Source: a virus. From it: 21,116 bases of DNA. The position numbers were made by a program, and so were the translations under genes. The notes under the pieces were generated by a model. The model did no database searches, was not told the origin of the DNA, and was given only the letters and a program-made list of their open reading frames with translations. This document shows, piece after piece, positions 6,380 through 14,605 of this stretch. Positions within the stretch are counted from its first letter, which is position 1. Each line of letters begins with the position of its first letter. The DNA is taken from positions 1-21,116 of IMG/VR virus record IMGVR_UViG_3300034407_004294; one strand, given 5' to 3'.

Positions 6380-7645
6380 ATGAATAGAAAACTAGAATAT
6401 GTGTTGTCAGGCACATCCTATGTTCGTCTGACAAATCCGCAATTGATAAACAATCCTGCAAACGTAGAAGTAGTAAACGAATTGTTTGACCACTTTTTTG
6501 ACGGTAAATATTCCCACAATTGTTCATTGCTGTACAACGCCTATGCTGAATCAGGTTTCGGTGAACGTATGCAAAAGTTTACAAACCATATCCAAAACAT
6601 ACACGCTGATTCTGGTGGTTTGCAAATGATTACACTCGGTAAAACTATTACGCCTGAACTAAAAGATAAAGTTTACGAGAATCAAGCTAAGTGGGCAGAC
6701 GTTGGTATGTGTTTTGATGAAATACCTTTGGTTCTCACAGGAGAAAGATCAGAACGTAATGCTACAAGAGACAGGTATTTTGACAAAGATAACTTTGAAC
6801 ATTATGCAAGACTTACTGGTAAAAATATTAAAAGACAACTAGAAATTTTTGAACAAAATGACAGTAATTGTAAACCTTTTTTAATTTTACAAGGTCATTG
6901 TTATGATACCTATATGCAATGGTATGATTGGGTGTTGGATGAAATACCTCAGTCAGAACACCATCGTATAGGAGGTCTTGCAATGGGAGCAGCAGCACTT
7001 GGTACAGGTCCGTTAGAAGATGTACAACGAGCTTTTATTGCAAGTCAAATACCTTGGCATCAGGACAAAATGCACCTTCACATACTGGGTGTTGGATCAC
7101 TTAGACGCCTACTGCCTTATTTGATTTTTTGTCAAAATGGTTTATACGACCGTATGGAAATTTCATACGATTCTACTACACATTCTAGAGCAGTTGAAAC
7201 AGGATTGTATTATCTGAACAACAGTACAATGAAATACAATAGAGACCCAGATGATAGATATAGAATCATATTAGAAGATGTTAAAAAACAATATCCTCAA
7301 CTAGATATACCTAAAGAAAAATTTTATGAAATGTTAAACACAGCCGGCAGTCCTTGGTTTGAAAAATATGGTAGTATCACTGAATGGCAAAGAACTAGAA
7401 CTGCTATGATATTCGGATGTGTGTCTAACTTTATGAAACACGTAGAAGAAATCATGTTGGACAAAGAAAAATTGTTAGAATTTGCCAACAAAATAAAACT
7501 TGACACGCAGTATCGAGGATTGTACAATATACAAAATAAAGATGATTTTGATTATTGGATGAACAATCCTTATCTCGGCAAAGAAATGAAAACAATGCCA
7601 ATTTCAGATGAACCACCAGAATCACTTGAAGATTTATTTGTATAG
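6380..7645 (+). CDS. dpdA: DpdA-like DNA 7-deazaguanine transglycosylase
   Basis: DpdA proteins, relatives of tRNA-guanine transglycosylase (TGT), exchange guanine in DNA for a free 7-deazaguanine base. The 421-residue protein has 'HADSGGLQM' (D77 in DSGG), 'CFDEIPL' (D113), 'QGHCYDTY', 'GGLAMG' (198-203) and 'ILGVGSLRRL', the TIM-barrel order of TGT. D264 in 'ISYDSTTHSRA' lines up with the TGT nucleophile region 'FDC..PTR.AR'. The TGT zinc cluster CxCxxC is absent, as expected of a divergent phage DpdA. No good ribosome binding site precedes ATG 6380, only two bases after the exonuclease stop. Neighbouring folE, queE and queD would supply its substrate. A tRNA target cannot be ruled out from sequence, but the divergence and context favour DNA. 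Confidence 0.85.
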   Translation: MNRKLEYVLSGTSYVRLTNPQLINNPANVEVVNELFDHFFDGKYSHNCSLLYNAYAESGFGERMQKFTNHIQNIHADSGGLQMITLGKTITPELKDKVYENQAKWADVGMCFDEIPLVLTGERSERNATRDRYFDKDNFEHYARLTGKNIKRQLEIFEQNDSNCKPFLILQGHCYDTYMQWYDWVLDEIPQSEHHRIGGLAMGAAALGTGPLEDVQRAFIASQIPWHQDKMHLHILGVGSLRRLLPYLIFCQNGLYDRMEISYDSTTHSRAVETGLYYLNNSTMKYNRDPDDRYRIILEDVKKQYPQLDIPKEKFYEMLNTAGSPWFEKYGSITEWQRTRTAMIFGCVSNFMKHVEEIMLDKEKLLEFANKIKLDTQYRGLYNIQNKDDFDYWMNNPYLGKEMKTMPISDEPPESLEDLFV

Positions 7646-7653
7646 GAGTTATA

Positions 7654-7884
7654 ATGGACGCACAAAAAGTTAGAAATGCAATTGTAGAAGTATCAGATGC
7701 CATGACTAGGGCACAAGCAGAACGAGAACTTATACGTGAAATAGTAAAAAAGATTCACGATGAGGAAGGACTTGACAAGCGAGTGTTCCGTAAAATGGCA
7801 TCAGTGTATTACAAAGGCAACTTCCAGGATGAAACTGCCCTAAATTCAGAGTTTGAGGACACATTCACACAAGTAATGAGTTAA
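7654..7884 (+). CDS. dsbA: DsbA, double-stranded DNA-binding protein
   Basis: T4 DsbA is a small double-stranded DNA-binding protein that binds at late promoters. This 76-residue product (T4: 89) shares the C-terminal pattern: 'IREIVKKIHDEEGLDKRVF' against T4 'IRIRAKDELGVDGKMF', then 'YYKGN' against 'YHKDN', and an acidic end 'FEDTF' against 'YDTVF'. The N-terminus is probably a helix. GGAG (7645-7648), five bases before ATG 7654, is one of the better ribosome binding sites in this operon. It lies eight bases after dpdA. The assignment rests on a short alignment, so the function is moderately sure. Confidence 0.72.
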   Translation: MDAQKVRNAIVEVSDAMTRAQAERELIREIVKKIHDEEGLDKRVFRKMASVYYKGNFQDETALNSEFEDTFTQVMS

Positions 7885-7886
7885 AC

Positions 7887-8438
7887 ATGAACATATTTTA
7901 TCTACACCCTAATACTAAAACTTGCGCTCAACATCATTGTGACAAGCACGTGGTAAAGATGATTATAGAGTATGCACAGTTGATGTCTACAGCACATCGT
8001 GTGCTTGACGGCACTATGTATCAAGCCAAAACTAAACTCAATCGCAACATCAAGCGTTGGCGTATGGTAGACAGTGAATTTGAGAACATACTATACAAGG
8101 CTTCTCACATTAATCATCCTTCAGGTAAGTGGTGTAGGATGACAAAAGAAAACTATGGCTACTTGTATAGTTTGTGGATAGAACTTTGCAAAGAGTACAC
8201 TCATAGGTATGGTAGAAAACATTTGACACAGGAGAAACTAGAACATATACTAGTTAATACACCTAAGAATATGCCTAGCGCAGGTGTTACTACTATGCCA
8301 CAAGCAATGCCTGATGATGTTAAGATGCCTGACCCTTTAGACGGGTATCGTAAATACTACAGAACATACAAGCGAGACTTTGCTAAGTGGACAAACAGAC
8401 AAGTACCGGAGTGGTTCAATGCCAGTAAACAAACGTAA
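7887..8438 (+). CDS. Conserved phage protein with Cys/His-rich N-terminus
   Basis: I recognise the sequence type as a family common in marine T4-like and other phages, but know no established function. The 183-residue protein opens with 'MNIFYLHPNTKTCAQHHCDKHVVKM' in segments rich in Cys and His (C13, H16, H17, C18, H21), has 'SAHR'-like 'STAHRVL', then 'HINHPSGKWCR..KENY', a proline-rich stretch 'MPSAGVTTMPQAMPDD', and ends with 'YYRTYKRDFAKWTNRQVPEWF'. The CxxHHCxxH cluster could bind metal (inference). The rest is helical and basic, suiting a nucleic acid-binding or nuclease-like protein. It starts two bases after dsbA and its 3' end is close to the next gene's start. Confidence 0.7.
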   Translation: MNIFYLHPNTKTCAQHHCDKHVVKMIIEYAQLMSTAHRVLDGTMYQAKTKLNRNIKRWRMVDSEFENILYKASHINHPSGKWCRMTKENYGYLYSLWIELCKEYTHRYGRKHLTQEKLEHILVNTPKNMPSAGVTTMPQAMPDDVKMPDPLDGYRKYYRTYKRDFAKWTNRQVPEWFNASKQT

Positions 8439-8442
8439 TACA

Positions 8443-8778
8443 ATGATAAGGGTATCCTTTCAGAAAGAAGGGATACACAAATATCCTGCAGCAAAAGATC
8501 TTGAGGGTGTTGAGTTTTTACAATACCCTCATCGTCATATATTTCATTTTTATGTTCAGTTAGAAGTATTCCATGATGATCGTGAAGTAGAATTTATTTT
8601 ATTCAAGCGTGAACTTGAAGGACTTTTTGAAAAAGGTGTTATGCAAGCAGACTATAAGTCCTGTGAAATGATGGCAAATGATTTGTTAGACTATGTTGAA
8701 GTAAATTATCCTAATCGTATATGTCAGGTTGAGGTCTATGAAGATGATGAAAACGGAGCAATTGTAAACAATGCGTAA
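8443..8778 (+). CDS. Conserved phage protein with QueD/PTPS-like pattern
   Basis: This 111-residue protein belongs to a family I remember from many tailed phages as hypothetical. Its motif order resembles 6-pyruvoyl-tetrahydropterin synthase/QueD: 'YPHRHIFHFYVQLEVF' (H30, H32) sits where QueD has its HGH strand, 'REVEFILFKRELEGLF' where QueD has 'VVDFG.LK', and 'SCEMMANDLLDYV' plus 'QVEVYEDDENGA' where QueD has its final helix, strand and 'E....A' end. The catalytic Cys and the Asp-His pair of QueD are not evident, so it may be a non-catalytic or repurposed barrel. ATG 8443 fits the family start (MIRVSFQKEG). An alternative ATG at 8419 has GGAG seven bases upstream and would add eight residues. 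It overlaps the glycosyltransferase start by eight bases. Confidence 0.62.
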   Translation: MIRVSFQKEGIHKYPAAKDLEGVEFLQYPHRHIFHFYVQLEVFHDDREVEFILFKRELEGLFEKGVMQADYKSCEMMANDLLDYVEVNYPNRICQVEVYEDDENGAIVNNA

Positions 8779-9991
8779 ACTATTCTACATGGGACTAGAG
8801 TCCTACGAAGCACGGTACACATTACAGTTACAAGAATGGAATGAACGAGTATTCAATTTACGAGGTATTGATTACGAGGTTATCAATGGTGTAGAACTTG
8901 ATGACAGTAAAGCTATTGTCACAGGCAGTGTGCTTGATGCCCATGGTAGAACTTATTATAGTTTGTCACAGCACATGAACCTTATTCAGAAGATGAAGAA
9001 TGGTGAGGTGACAAGCGATGATGTTATTTTTTACGAGGATATGTACACTCCCGGACTTGAATGTTTGCCGTATATTATGGATCAAAGTCCTGCTGAATAC
9101 AGACCTAAAGTGTTCCTTCGTTTCTTAGCACAGACTACAGATCCAGATGACTTTCTAATACGTGAAGGTATGTTTGATTGGATGCGTAAGTATGAAGAAA
9201 TGGTTGACCAGTTTGTTGATGGTATCATGGTAGCATCAGAGGAGTTTGTAGCACATCTTCGTATTGCAGGATTTAAGAAACCAATCTACGTGACAGGTTT
9301 GCCTTATGGTAAGTCAGAAGTATTGGAACGAGTAACACCTACAAAAGATCTCAAAAACAGAACAAGGCGTGTGTGTTTTGCATCACGCTGGGATGACGAA
9401 AAATTACCTAACTTTTACATGGATCTTGCACAGGAGTATTTCAAAATAGATCCTACGGTTGAGTTTTCTATTTTATGTGGTCACCCTAAACTAAAAAGCA
9501 ATGATAAGCTGTATGTTGAGCGAGCAGAAAGTTTAGAAAGAGATAGCACAAAGGCTTGGTTACAAACAGCTAGATTCAAAATTTATACTGGTTTGAAAAA
9601 GAACGATTACTATGGTTTGTTGGCTGATAGTCAGGTACTTTTTAATTGTGCGCTACAAGATTGGGTTAGTAATACAGTCAGCGAATCAGACACTATGGGT
9701 TGTTTGACATTGTTCCCAGCATATAGAAGTTTTCCTGAGGTGTTTGCTAACAATGCTAATCACTTGTATGTTCCATGGTCAATAGAAGATGCGGTTGAAA
9801 AATTACAAAGAATGTTTAATTCAATTGACAATGATGATTTAGACAAGTATAATATAGGTAAGATAAGTGATTATCAAAACGGAACAATAGACAGAACTAT
9901 TGATTGTATGTTAGACGGTGAAAACTCTCCTTATTTGAGAGGTCACGTTGATTATCGTAAACACGTAACAAAGGCAAAATATGAAAGATAA
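8771..9991 (+). CDS. Glycosyltransferase, GT-B fold (GT4-like)
   Basis: The 406-residue protein has a two-domain GT-B layout. The N-terminal half (1-175) includes an acceptor-side domain with 'VIFYEDMYTPGLECLPYI' and 'IMVASEEFVAHL'. The C-terminal half begins with 'VCFASRWDDEKLPNFYMDLA' (201-220), typical of the GT4 donor domain entry, and contains 'GLLADSQVLFNCALQDWVSNTVSESDTMGCLTLFP' in segments (283-315), where the conserved Glu and Gly of the nucleotide-sugar site (E305, G310) are expected. The sugar donor and acceptor cannot be read from sequence. It overlaps galE by 11 bases, so the two are made together. Possible acceptors are modified DNA bases, phage structural proteins or host surface glycans. 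Confidence 0.8.
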   Translation: MRKLFYMGLESYEARYTLQLQEWNERVFNLRGIDYEVINGVELDDSKAIVTGSVLDAHGRTYYSLSQHMNLIQKMKNGEVTSDDVIFYEDMYTPGLECLPYIMDQSPAEYRPKVFLRFLAQTTDPDDFLIREGMFDWMRKYEEMVDQFVDGIMVASEEFVAHLRIAGFKKPIYVTGLPYGKSEVLERVTPTKDLKNRTRRVCFASRWDDEKLPNFYMDLAQEYFKIDPTVEFSILCGHPKLKSNDKLYVERAESLERDSTKAWLQTARFKIYTGLKKNDYYGLLADSQVLFNCALQDWVSNTVSESDTMGCLTLFPAYRSFPEVFANNANHLYVPWSIEDAVEKLQRMFNSIDNDDLDKYNIGKISDYQNGTIDRTIDCMLDGENSPYLRGHVDYRKHVTKAKYER

Positions 9992-10916
9992 TGTATTAGT
10001 TACAGGTGGCAATGGTTACATAGGAACACAAACAGTCTTACAGTTGAAAGCTGCAGGTTATGAACCTGTTGTTGTAGATTGGGTTGCAGACACAGCTAAG
10101 AACTCCTACACTTACTCATTTGATGATAATGCTGTTTTAGATATTATGAAACGGCACAACATCAAATCAGTGATACACTTTGCTGCTGACCATGAAGTAG
10201 GTCGCAGCGTTGAGGAACCATCAGTGTTTTACAACAACAATGTTGTCAGTAGTATCAAGTTTCTTGATAAGTGTATTCAAGCAGGTGTTGAAAAGTTTAT
10301 CTTCAGTAGCTCTAGTAGTGTATATGGTGATGATCCAGAATTTCCTACAACAGAAAATAACAAAAAAAATCCTATGTCGCCTTATGGTAGAACAAAGGAT
10401 ATGTTTGAAGAGGTACTGCTAGATTACGATAGAGCTTACGGTATCAAAACAATGTCTCTTAGGTACTTCAATGCTGCGGGTGCTGACCCATTAAACAGGC
10501 ATGGTTATTGTCAAGATACTTACTCACATTTGGTTCCTATTCTTGCTAGATGTTTCGGGCAGGATCTTCCTTTTACTATTTTCGGTAAAGACTATGACAC
10601 CCCTGACGGAACTTGCATAAGAGACTATACCCATGTTTATGATATTGCAGATGCACACATCAAAGCATTGGATTATGAAGGACCAGAAAGAATATTTAAT
10701 ATAGGAAAAGGTAAAGGCGAAAGTGTTATAAATGTTATAAATGCTTTTGAAGAATATACAGGAAAGAAAATAAAAATAAATGTTACAGGAAGAAGAATGG
10801 GTGACCCTGCAAAAACATTTGCAAACATAGATCTTGCAAAAAATTATTTGAATTGGACTCCGATCTATTCAATTGAGGATATAGTCGAACACGCTTACAA
10901 GTGGGAGAACAGATGA
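9981..10916 (+). CDS. galE: UDP-glucose 4-epimerase-like sugar-nucleotide epimerase
   Basis: This extended short-chain dehydrogenase interconverts UDP-sugars, most likely UDP-glucose and UDP-galactose. The 311-residue protein has the NAD-binding motif 'VTGGNGYIG' (G9, G12, G15), 'VIHFAADHEVGRSVEEP' with the GalE pattern, 'SSSSSVYG' (109-116) with the catalytic Ser/Thr region, Y135-K139 in 'YGRTK', 'RYFNAAGADP', and 'RDYTHVYDIADAHI', a GalE hallmark. It is a little shorter than E. coli GalE (338), mostly at the C-terminus. AAGG at 9971-9974 precedes the ATG by six bases. It overlaps the glycosyltransferase upstream and queD downstream (ATGA), so it probably supplies the donor sugar for the transferase. 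The exact sugar remains open. Confidence 0.88.
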   Translation: MKDNVLVTGGNGYIGTQTVLQLKAAGYEPVVVDWVADTAKNSYTYSFDDNAVLDIMKRHNIKSVIHFAADHEVGRSVEEPSVFYNNNVVSSIKFLDKCIQAGVEKFIFSSSSSVYGDDPEFPTTENNKKNPMSPYGRTKDMFEEVLLDYDRAYGIKTMSLRYFNAAGADPLNRHGYCQDTYSHLVPILARCFGQDLPFTIFGKDYDTPDGTCIRDYTHVYDIADAHIKALDYEGPERIFNIGKGKGESVINVINAFEEYTGKKIKINVTGRRMGDPAKTFANIDLAKNYLNWTPIYSIEDIVEHAYKWENR

Positions 10917-11362
10917 AATATTATTCAACGAAAACGTATGGGCATGAACGTGGGTTGTCTTGTGTATTTAGACAACCTAATGCCACGCATAGCCATTGTT
11001 CACTGCTACATGGTTACTCATTAGGATTCAGTTTTAAGTTTGGCACTGAAGCTCTTGATGATAAAAACTGGGTAGTAGACTTTGGTGGCTTAAAGAAACT
11101 GAAAAATTGGTTAGAAGATACTTTTGACCACACAGTTGTTGCAGACAACAACGATCCACATCTTAAAGACTTGTTTGAACTACAAGAAAAAGGAATTGCT
11201 AAGGTTGTAGTTATGCGAGGTGTTGGTTGTGAAATGTTTGCAGAGGAAGCCTTTTGGGTAGCAGACAGTATAGTAAAAGAACTGACAAATGGTAGATGTC
11301 ATTGTGTGTCGTGTGAAGTAAGGGAACACGGTGCTAACTCTGCTATATACGAGCGTGAATGA
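10913..11362 (+). CDS. queD: QueD, 6-carboxy-5,6,7,8-tetrahydropterin synthase
   Basis: QueD turns dihydroneopterin triphosphate into CPH4, the second step of 7-deazaguanine synthesis. The 149-residue protein has 'YGHERGLSCVFRQ' (H11), 'NATHSHCSLLHGYSL' (H26, H28, C29, H33), 'WVVDFGGLKKL', 'DTFDHT' (D72, H73) and 'CEVREHGANSA' (E137, H139). C29, D72 and H73 match the catalytic triad and the histidines the zinc site. The usual HGH is HGY here, a feature I remember from a family of alphaproteobacterial homologues, so it is probably a subfamily trait rather than damage. ATG 10913 overlaps the galE stop and has GGGAG (10903-10907) five bases upstream; an in-frame GTG at 10901 is less likely. The stop overlaps the gp47 start. 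Confidence 0.88.
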   Translation: MKYYSTKTYGHERGLSCVFRQPNATHSHCSLLHGYSLGFSFKFGTEALDDKNWVVDFGGLKKLKNWLEDTFDHTVVADNNDPHLKDLFELQEKGIAKVVVMRGVGCEMFAEEAFWVADSIVKELTNGRCHCVSCEVREHGANSAIYERE

Positions 11363-12420
11363 AGATAGCTTTAGTTACTGACTTGCATTTCGGTGCAAGA
11401 AGCGACTCACTAGCTTTTGATGCGCACTTCCGAAAATTTTATGAAGATACCTTTTTCCCTTACCTTCAAGAACACGGCATCAAAACTGTATTTGACCTTG
11501 GTGATACGTTTGACAGACGTAAATATATAAATTATAATAGTTTAAAAAGTTGTAAAGAATATTTTTTTGATAGGTTACAAGATCTAGGTATTGATCTTCA
11601 CATGATAGCAGGTAACCATGATACCTATTATAAAAATACAAACATAGTAAACTCTCCAGACTTACTATTACAAGAGTACAACAACATCACTCTGTATAAT
11701 GAAGTTACAGAAGTGAAGATGGGTAAAACTAATATACTTTTTGTGCCATGGATATGCGTAGATAACTATGATAGTAGCCTTCAAAAAATTTCAGAATCGA
11801 AAGCGGACGTTTGTCTGGGACATTTTGAATTTTCGGGTTATCAGATGTATCGTGGTACTCCTAATCCCCATGGTATGGACCCTAGCCTTTTTAATCATTT
11901 ACCTTTGGTTATTAGTGGTCATTTTCACCACAGGCATACTCAGGGCAATATCACGTACATGGGCAACCCTTATCAGATAACTTGGTCAGACTATGATGAT
12001 CCTAGAGGATTTGCTGTATTAGATTGTGACAACCAGGAGTTAAGTTATGTTGACAACCCTAAACAGATTTTTCATAAATTATATTACGATGATTCCAGTG
12101 AATTGGGTCGAGATAGTATTAACAATTGTAGTTTTTCAGATTATAAAAATTGTTGCATAAAAGTTATTGTAGTAAACAAAACAGACTTCAATAAATTTGA
12201 TTCTTTTATTGACAATTTATATCAACAGGATCTAATTGAACTAAAAATCATTGAGGATTTATCTGATTTTGAAGATGAGGCAGTAGGTGATGACATTGAT
12301 CTAGAAGATACGATGACGCTGCTCAAAGATTATGTTGATGGCATTGACATAAATTTAGATAAGGAAAAACTAAAAGTATTGTTACAATCATTATACGTTG
12401 AAGCACAGGATGTTGCATGA
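11359..12420 (+). CDS. 47: gp47, SbcD/Mre11-like recombination nuclease subunit
   Basis: gp47 is the nuclease subunit of the T4 gp46-gp47 complex, which resects double-strand ends for recombination-dependent replication and helps degrade host DNA. The 353 residues (T4: 339) carry the calcineurin-like metallophosphatase motifs in order: 'TDLHFG' (D8, H10), 'DLGDTFDRR' (D49), 'AGNHDTYY' (N86, H87), 'LGHFEFSG' (H155) and 'SGHFHHRH' (187-193). The C-terminal third is acidic and probably contacts gp46. The start overlaps the queD stop by four bases and the stop overlaps gp46 likewise, so the subunits are translationally coupled. Confidence 0.95.
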   Translation: MKIALVTDLHFGARSDSLAFDAHFRKFYEDTFFPYLQEHGIKTVFDLGDTFDRRKYINYNSLKSCKEYFFDRLQDLGIDLHMIAGNHDTYYKNTNIVNSPDLLLQEYNNITLYNEVTEVKMGKTNILFVPWICVDNYDSSLQKISESKADVCLGHFEFSGYQMYRGTPNPHGMDPSLFNHLPLVISGHFHHRHTQGNITYMGNPYQITWSDYDDPRGFAVLDCDNQELSYVDNPKQIFHKLYYDDSSELGRDSINNCSFSDYKNCCIKVIVVNKTDFNKFDSFIDNLYQQDLIELKIIEDLSDFEDEAVGDDIDLEDTMTLLKDYVDGIDINLDKEKLKVLLQSLYVEAQDVA

Positions 12421-14087
12421 TAAAATTTACTGCTATTAGGTGGAAAAACTTTTTGTCTACTGGCAATGCTTTTACTGAGATAAAACTCAACAAAAGCAGT
12501 AGTACATTAGTTCTAGGTGAGAATGGTTCTGGTAAGTCTACGTTACTAGATGCTCTTACGTTTACATTATTCAACAAACCTTTTCGTAATGTATCTAAAC
12601 CTCAGTTGATAAACTCTATCAACAAAAAGAAGTTGTTAGTGGAGGTTGAGTTTAACATAGGAAGTAAACAATATCTTGTACGCAGAGGTAGTTTACCTGG
12701 TATATTTGATATAGAAATTGACGGTGAACCTCTAGACCAAAATGCAAATGTTAGAGACTTTCAAAAACACCTTGAAGAAAATATTTTAAAACTAAACTAC
12801 AAGTCTTTTACACAAATTGTTATATTAGGTAGTGCATCCTTCACTCCTTTTATGCAATTGACTCCCAATGTTAGAAGAGAGATCATTGAGGACATTTTAG
12901 ACATACGTATTTTTTCAACAATGAAAGATGTGTTGAAAGGTAAAATAACAGAACTCAAAGAAAAAATACGGTTTACTGAGAGTGAAATAATTGTAGAAAA
13001 AGAAAAGGGTAAAGTACAAAAAAGTTATGTCGAAACACTAGAGTCTGATAAACAAGAACGTATTGATAAAATACAGGGAGATATAGATGAAACAAACTCA
13101 ACAATCACAAGCCTTACAGAGAGTGCAACCTCTTGCACAACAGAGAAGAAGAATCTTGGCTCAGTTGAATCAAAAAAGCAGAAACTGGAGACCTATAATC
13201 AAGAAATAATTAGGAAGATAAAAGAGCATCAAAAAGAAGTAGATTTTTATCACAATAATGATGATTGTCCTACTTGCAAACAAGGCATACCGCATGAGTT
13301 TAAAGTCAGTATGTCAGAAGAAAAGAAGGACAGGATTGATGAACTTGAAACTGCGAGTAAAGACCTAAAGAAAAACTTAGAAGAAGTGAATGAGTTGTAT
13401 GAAAAAGTTTTGTCTTTAGACGAACAAATTATGAGCTTCAATAATCAAATCATCACAAATCAAACACTTCTGCAACGGCTTGTATTAGAAAAATCTGAGG
13501 CTGAAAGTAAAGTAGGTGACATTGAAAAAGAAACTGAAAAGTTAAAACAAACAGCTAAGAAAATCATGGAACTGACAAGCAACAAAAATGTTTTGTCAGA
13601 GGAACAACAATACAATAGTGTTGCAGAAAATTTACTCAAAGACTCAGGTATAAAAACTAAAATTATTCGTCAATATTTGCCTGTCATAAATAAGTTAGTG
13701 AATAAATATTTAACTGCCATGGACTTCTTTGTTCAGTTTGAGTTAGACGAAACATTTAAAGAAACAATAAAGTCCAGACACAGAGATAAGTTTAGTTACG
13801 CTTCATTTAGTGAAGGTGAAAAACAAAGAATAGATTTGGCACTTGTATTCACTTGGCGAACTATTGCTAAAATGAAAAACAGTGCCAGTACAAATTTATT
13901 ACTTTTAGACGAGGTTTTTGATAGCTCTCTAGATGTTAATGGTACTGACTATGTTATGACCTTGTTAAACACAATAGGTGAGGATACAAATGTGTTTGTA
14001 ATTTCTCACAAAGGAGATCAACTGTTTGACAAGTTTAGAAGTGTTATCAGATTTGAAAAGAAAAACAATTATTCGGTGATGGTATAA
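12417..14087 (+). CDS. 46: gp46, SbcC/Rad50-like recombination ATPase
   Basis: gp46 is the ATPase partner of gp47. The 556 residues (T4: 560) show Walker A 'GENGSGKST' (34-42), two long coiled-coil arms (about 170-275 and 295-395) joined by a zinc hook 'CPTC' (C283, C286), the ABC signature 'FSEGEKQR' (463-470) and Walker B 'LLLLDEVFD' (493-501), followed by the D-loop 'SSLD'. Dimerisation through the hook and ATP-driven opening are known for the family. AGGA (12407-12410) lies six bases before the ATG, which overlaps the gp47 stop. The stop shares one base with the def start. Confidence 0.96.
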   Translation: MIKFTAIRWKNFLSTGNAFTEIKLNKSSSTLVLGENGSGKSTLLDALTFTLFNKPFRNVSKPQLINSINKKKLLVEVEFNIGSKQYLVRRGSLPGIFDIEIDGEPLDQNANVRDFQKHLEENILKLNYKSFTQIVILGSASFTPFMQLTPNVRREIIEDILDIRIFSTMKDVLKGKITELKEKIRFTESEIIVEKEKGKVQKSYVETLESDKQERIDKIQGDIDETNSTITSLTESATSCTTEKKNLGSVESKKQKLETYNQEIIRKIKEHQKEVDFYHNNDDCPTCKQGIPHEFKVSMSEEKKDRIDELETASKDLKKNLEEVNELYEKVLSLDEQIMSFNNQIITNQTLLQRLVLEKSEAESKVGDIEKETEKLKQTAKKIMELTSNKNVLSEEQQYNSVAENLLKDSGIKTKIIRQYLPVINKLVNKYLTAMDFFVQFELDETFKETIKSRHRDKFSYASFSEGEKQRIDLALVFTWRTIAKMKNSASTNLLLLDEVFDSSLDVNGTDYVMTLLNTIGEDTNVFVISHKGDQLFDKFRSVIRFEKKNNYSVMV

Positions 14088-14605
14088 TGAAAGAACTAGA
14101 GTTGTTGCCTTTCGGTGATCCTTTTTTGAGTAACAAACCCAGTGAGTTTGATTTTGAAAAAGAAGATGCTAGAGAACTGAGCCTAAGACTGTTTCATGCT
14201 ATGGGTAAGGCAGGTGGTATAGGATTATCTGCTAATCAAGTTGGACTTGATATGAAAGTGTTTGTTATGGGCGGCAATGATAAAGTGCCATCCAAAGCAA
14301 TATTTAATCCTAAATTGCAAAGTGTATCTGATAAAATGGTTAGTATGAAAGAAGGGTGTTTGTCATATCCAGGACTTTGGTTAATGATAAAACGACCTGT
14401 AGAATGTTCAATTTCATATCAGGATGAAACAGGTGCTGTTATTGCAGAGGGGTTTTCTGGATTTTCAGCAAGAGTTGTTTTGCACGAATACGATCATATG
14501 TTGGGTCAAAATTTTACTCAGAGAGCATCTTCTTTGAAGCTACAAAGAGCTATGAAACATATGGACAAAAAAGTAAAGAACTTTAAGAGAGGAAAAAATG
14601 TCTGA
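14087..14605 (+). CDS. def: Peptide deformylase
   Basis: Peptide deformylase removes the formyl group from the starting methionine of new proteins. The 172-residue protein holds all three motifs: 'GIGLSANQVG' (44-53), 'EGCLSYPG' (89-96) with the metal-binding Cys91, and 'VLHEYDHMLGQNF' with H133, E134 and H137. The first motif has Ser where many have Ala, and the third has HEYDH rather than HE(I/F)DH, both minor changes. All catalytic residues are kept, so it should be active. Deformylases are recurrent in marine T4-like phages and may speed maturation of phage or photosystem proteins. It starts on the last base of the gp46 stop and overlaps the next gene by eight bases. Confidence 0.93.
   Translation: MKELELLPFGDPFLSNKPSEFDFEKEDARELSLRLFHAMGKAGGIGLSANQVGLDMKVFVMGGNDKVPSKAIFNPKLQSVSDKMVSMKEGCLSYPGLWLMIKRPVECSISYQDETGAVIAEGFSGFSARVVLHEYDHMLGQNFTQRASSLKLQRAMKHMDKKVKNFKRGKNV

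Noticed and set aside
10210-10422. Alternative + frame inside galE
   Set aside because: It overlaps conserved epimerase motifs in another frame and has no ribosome binding site.
10979-11020. QueD inactivation, because HGH reads HGY
   Set aside because: Other zinc-capable histidines (H11, H26, H28, H33) and the catalytic C29, D72, H73 are present, and the same HGY form is remembered from alphaproteobacterial relatives.
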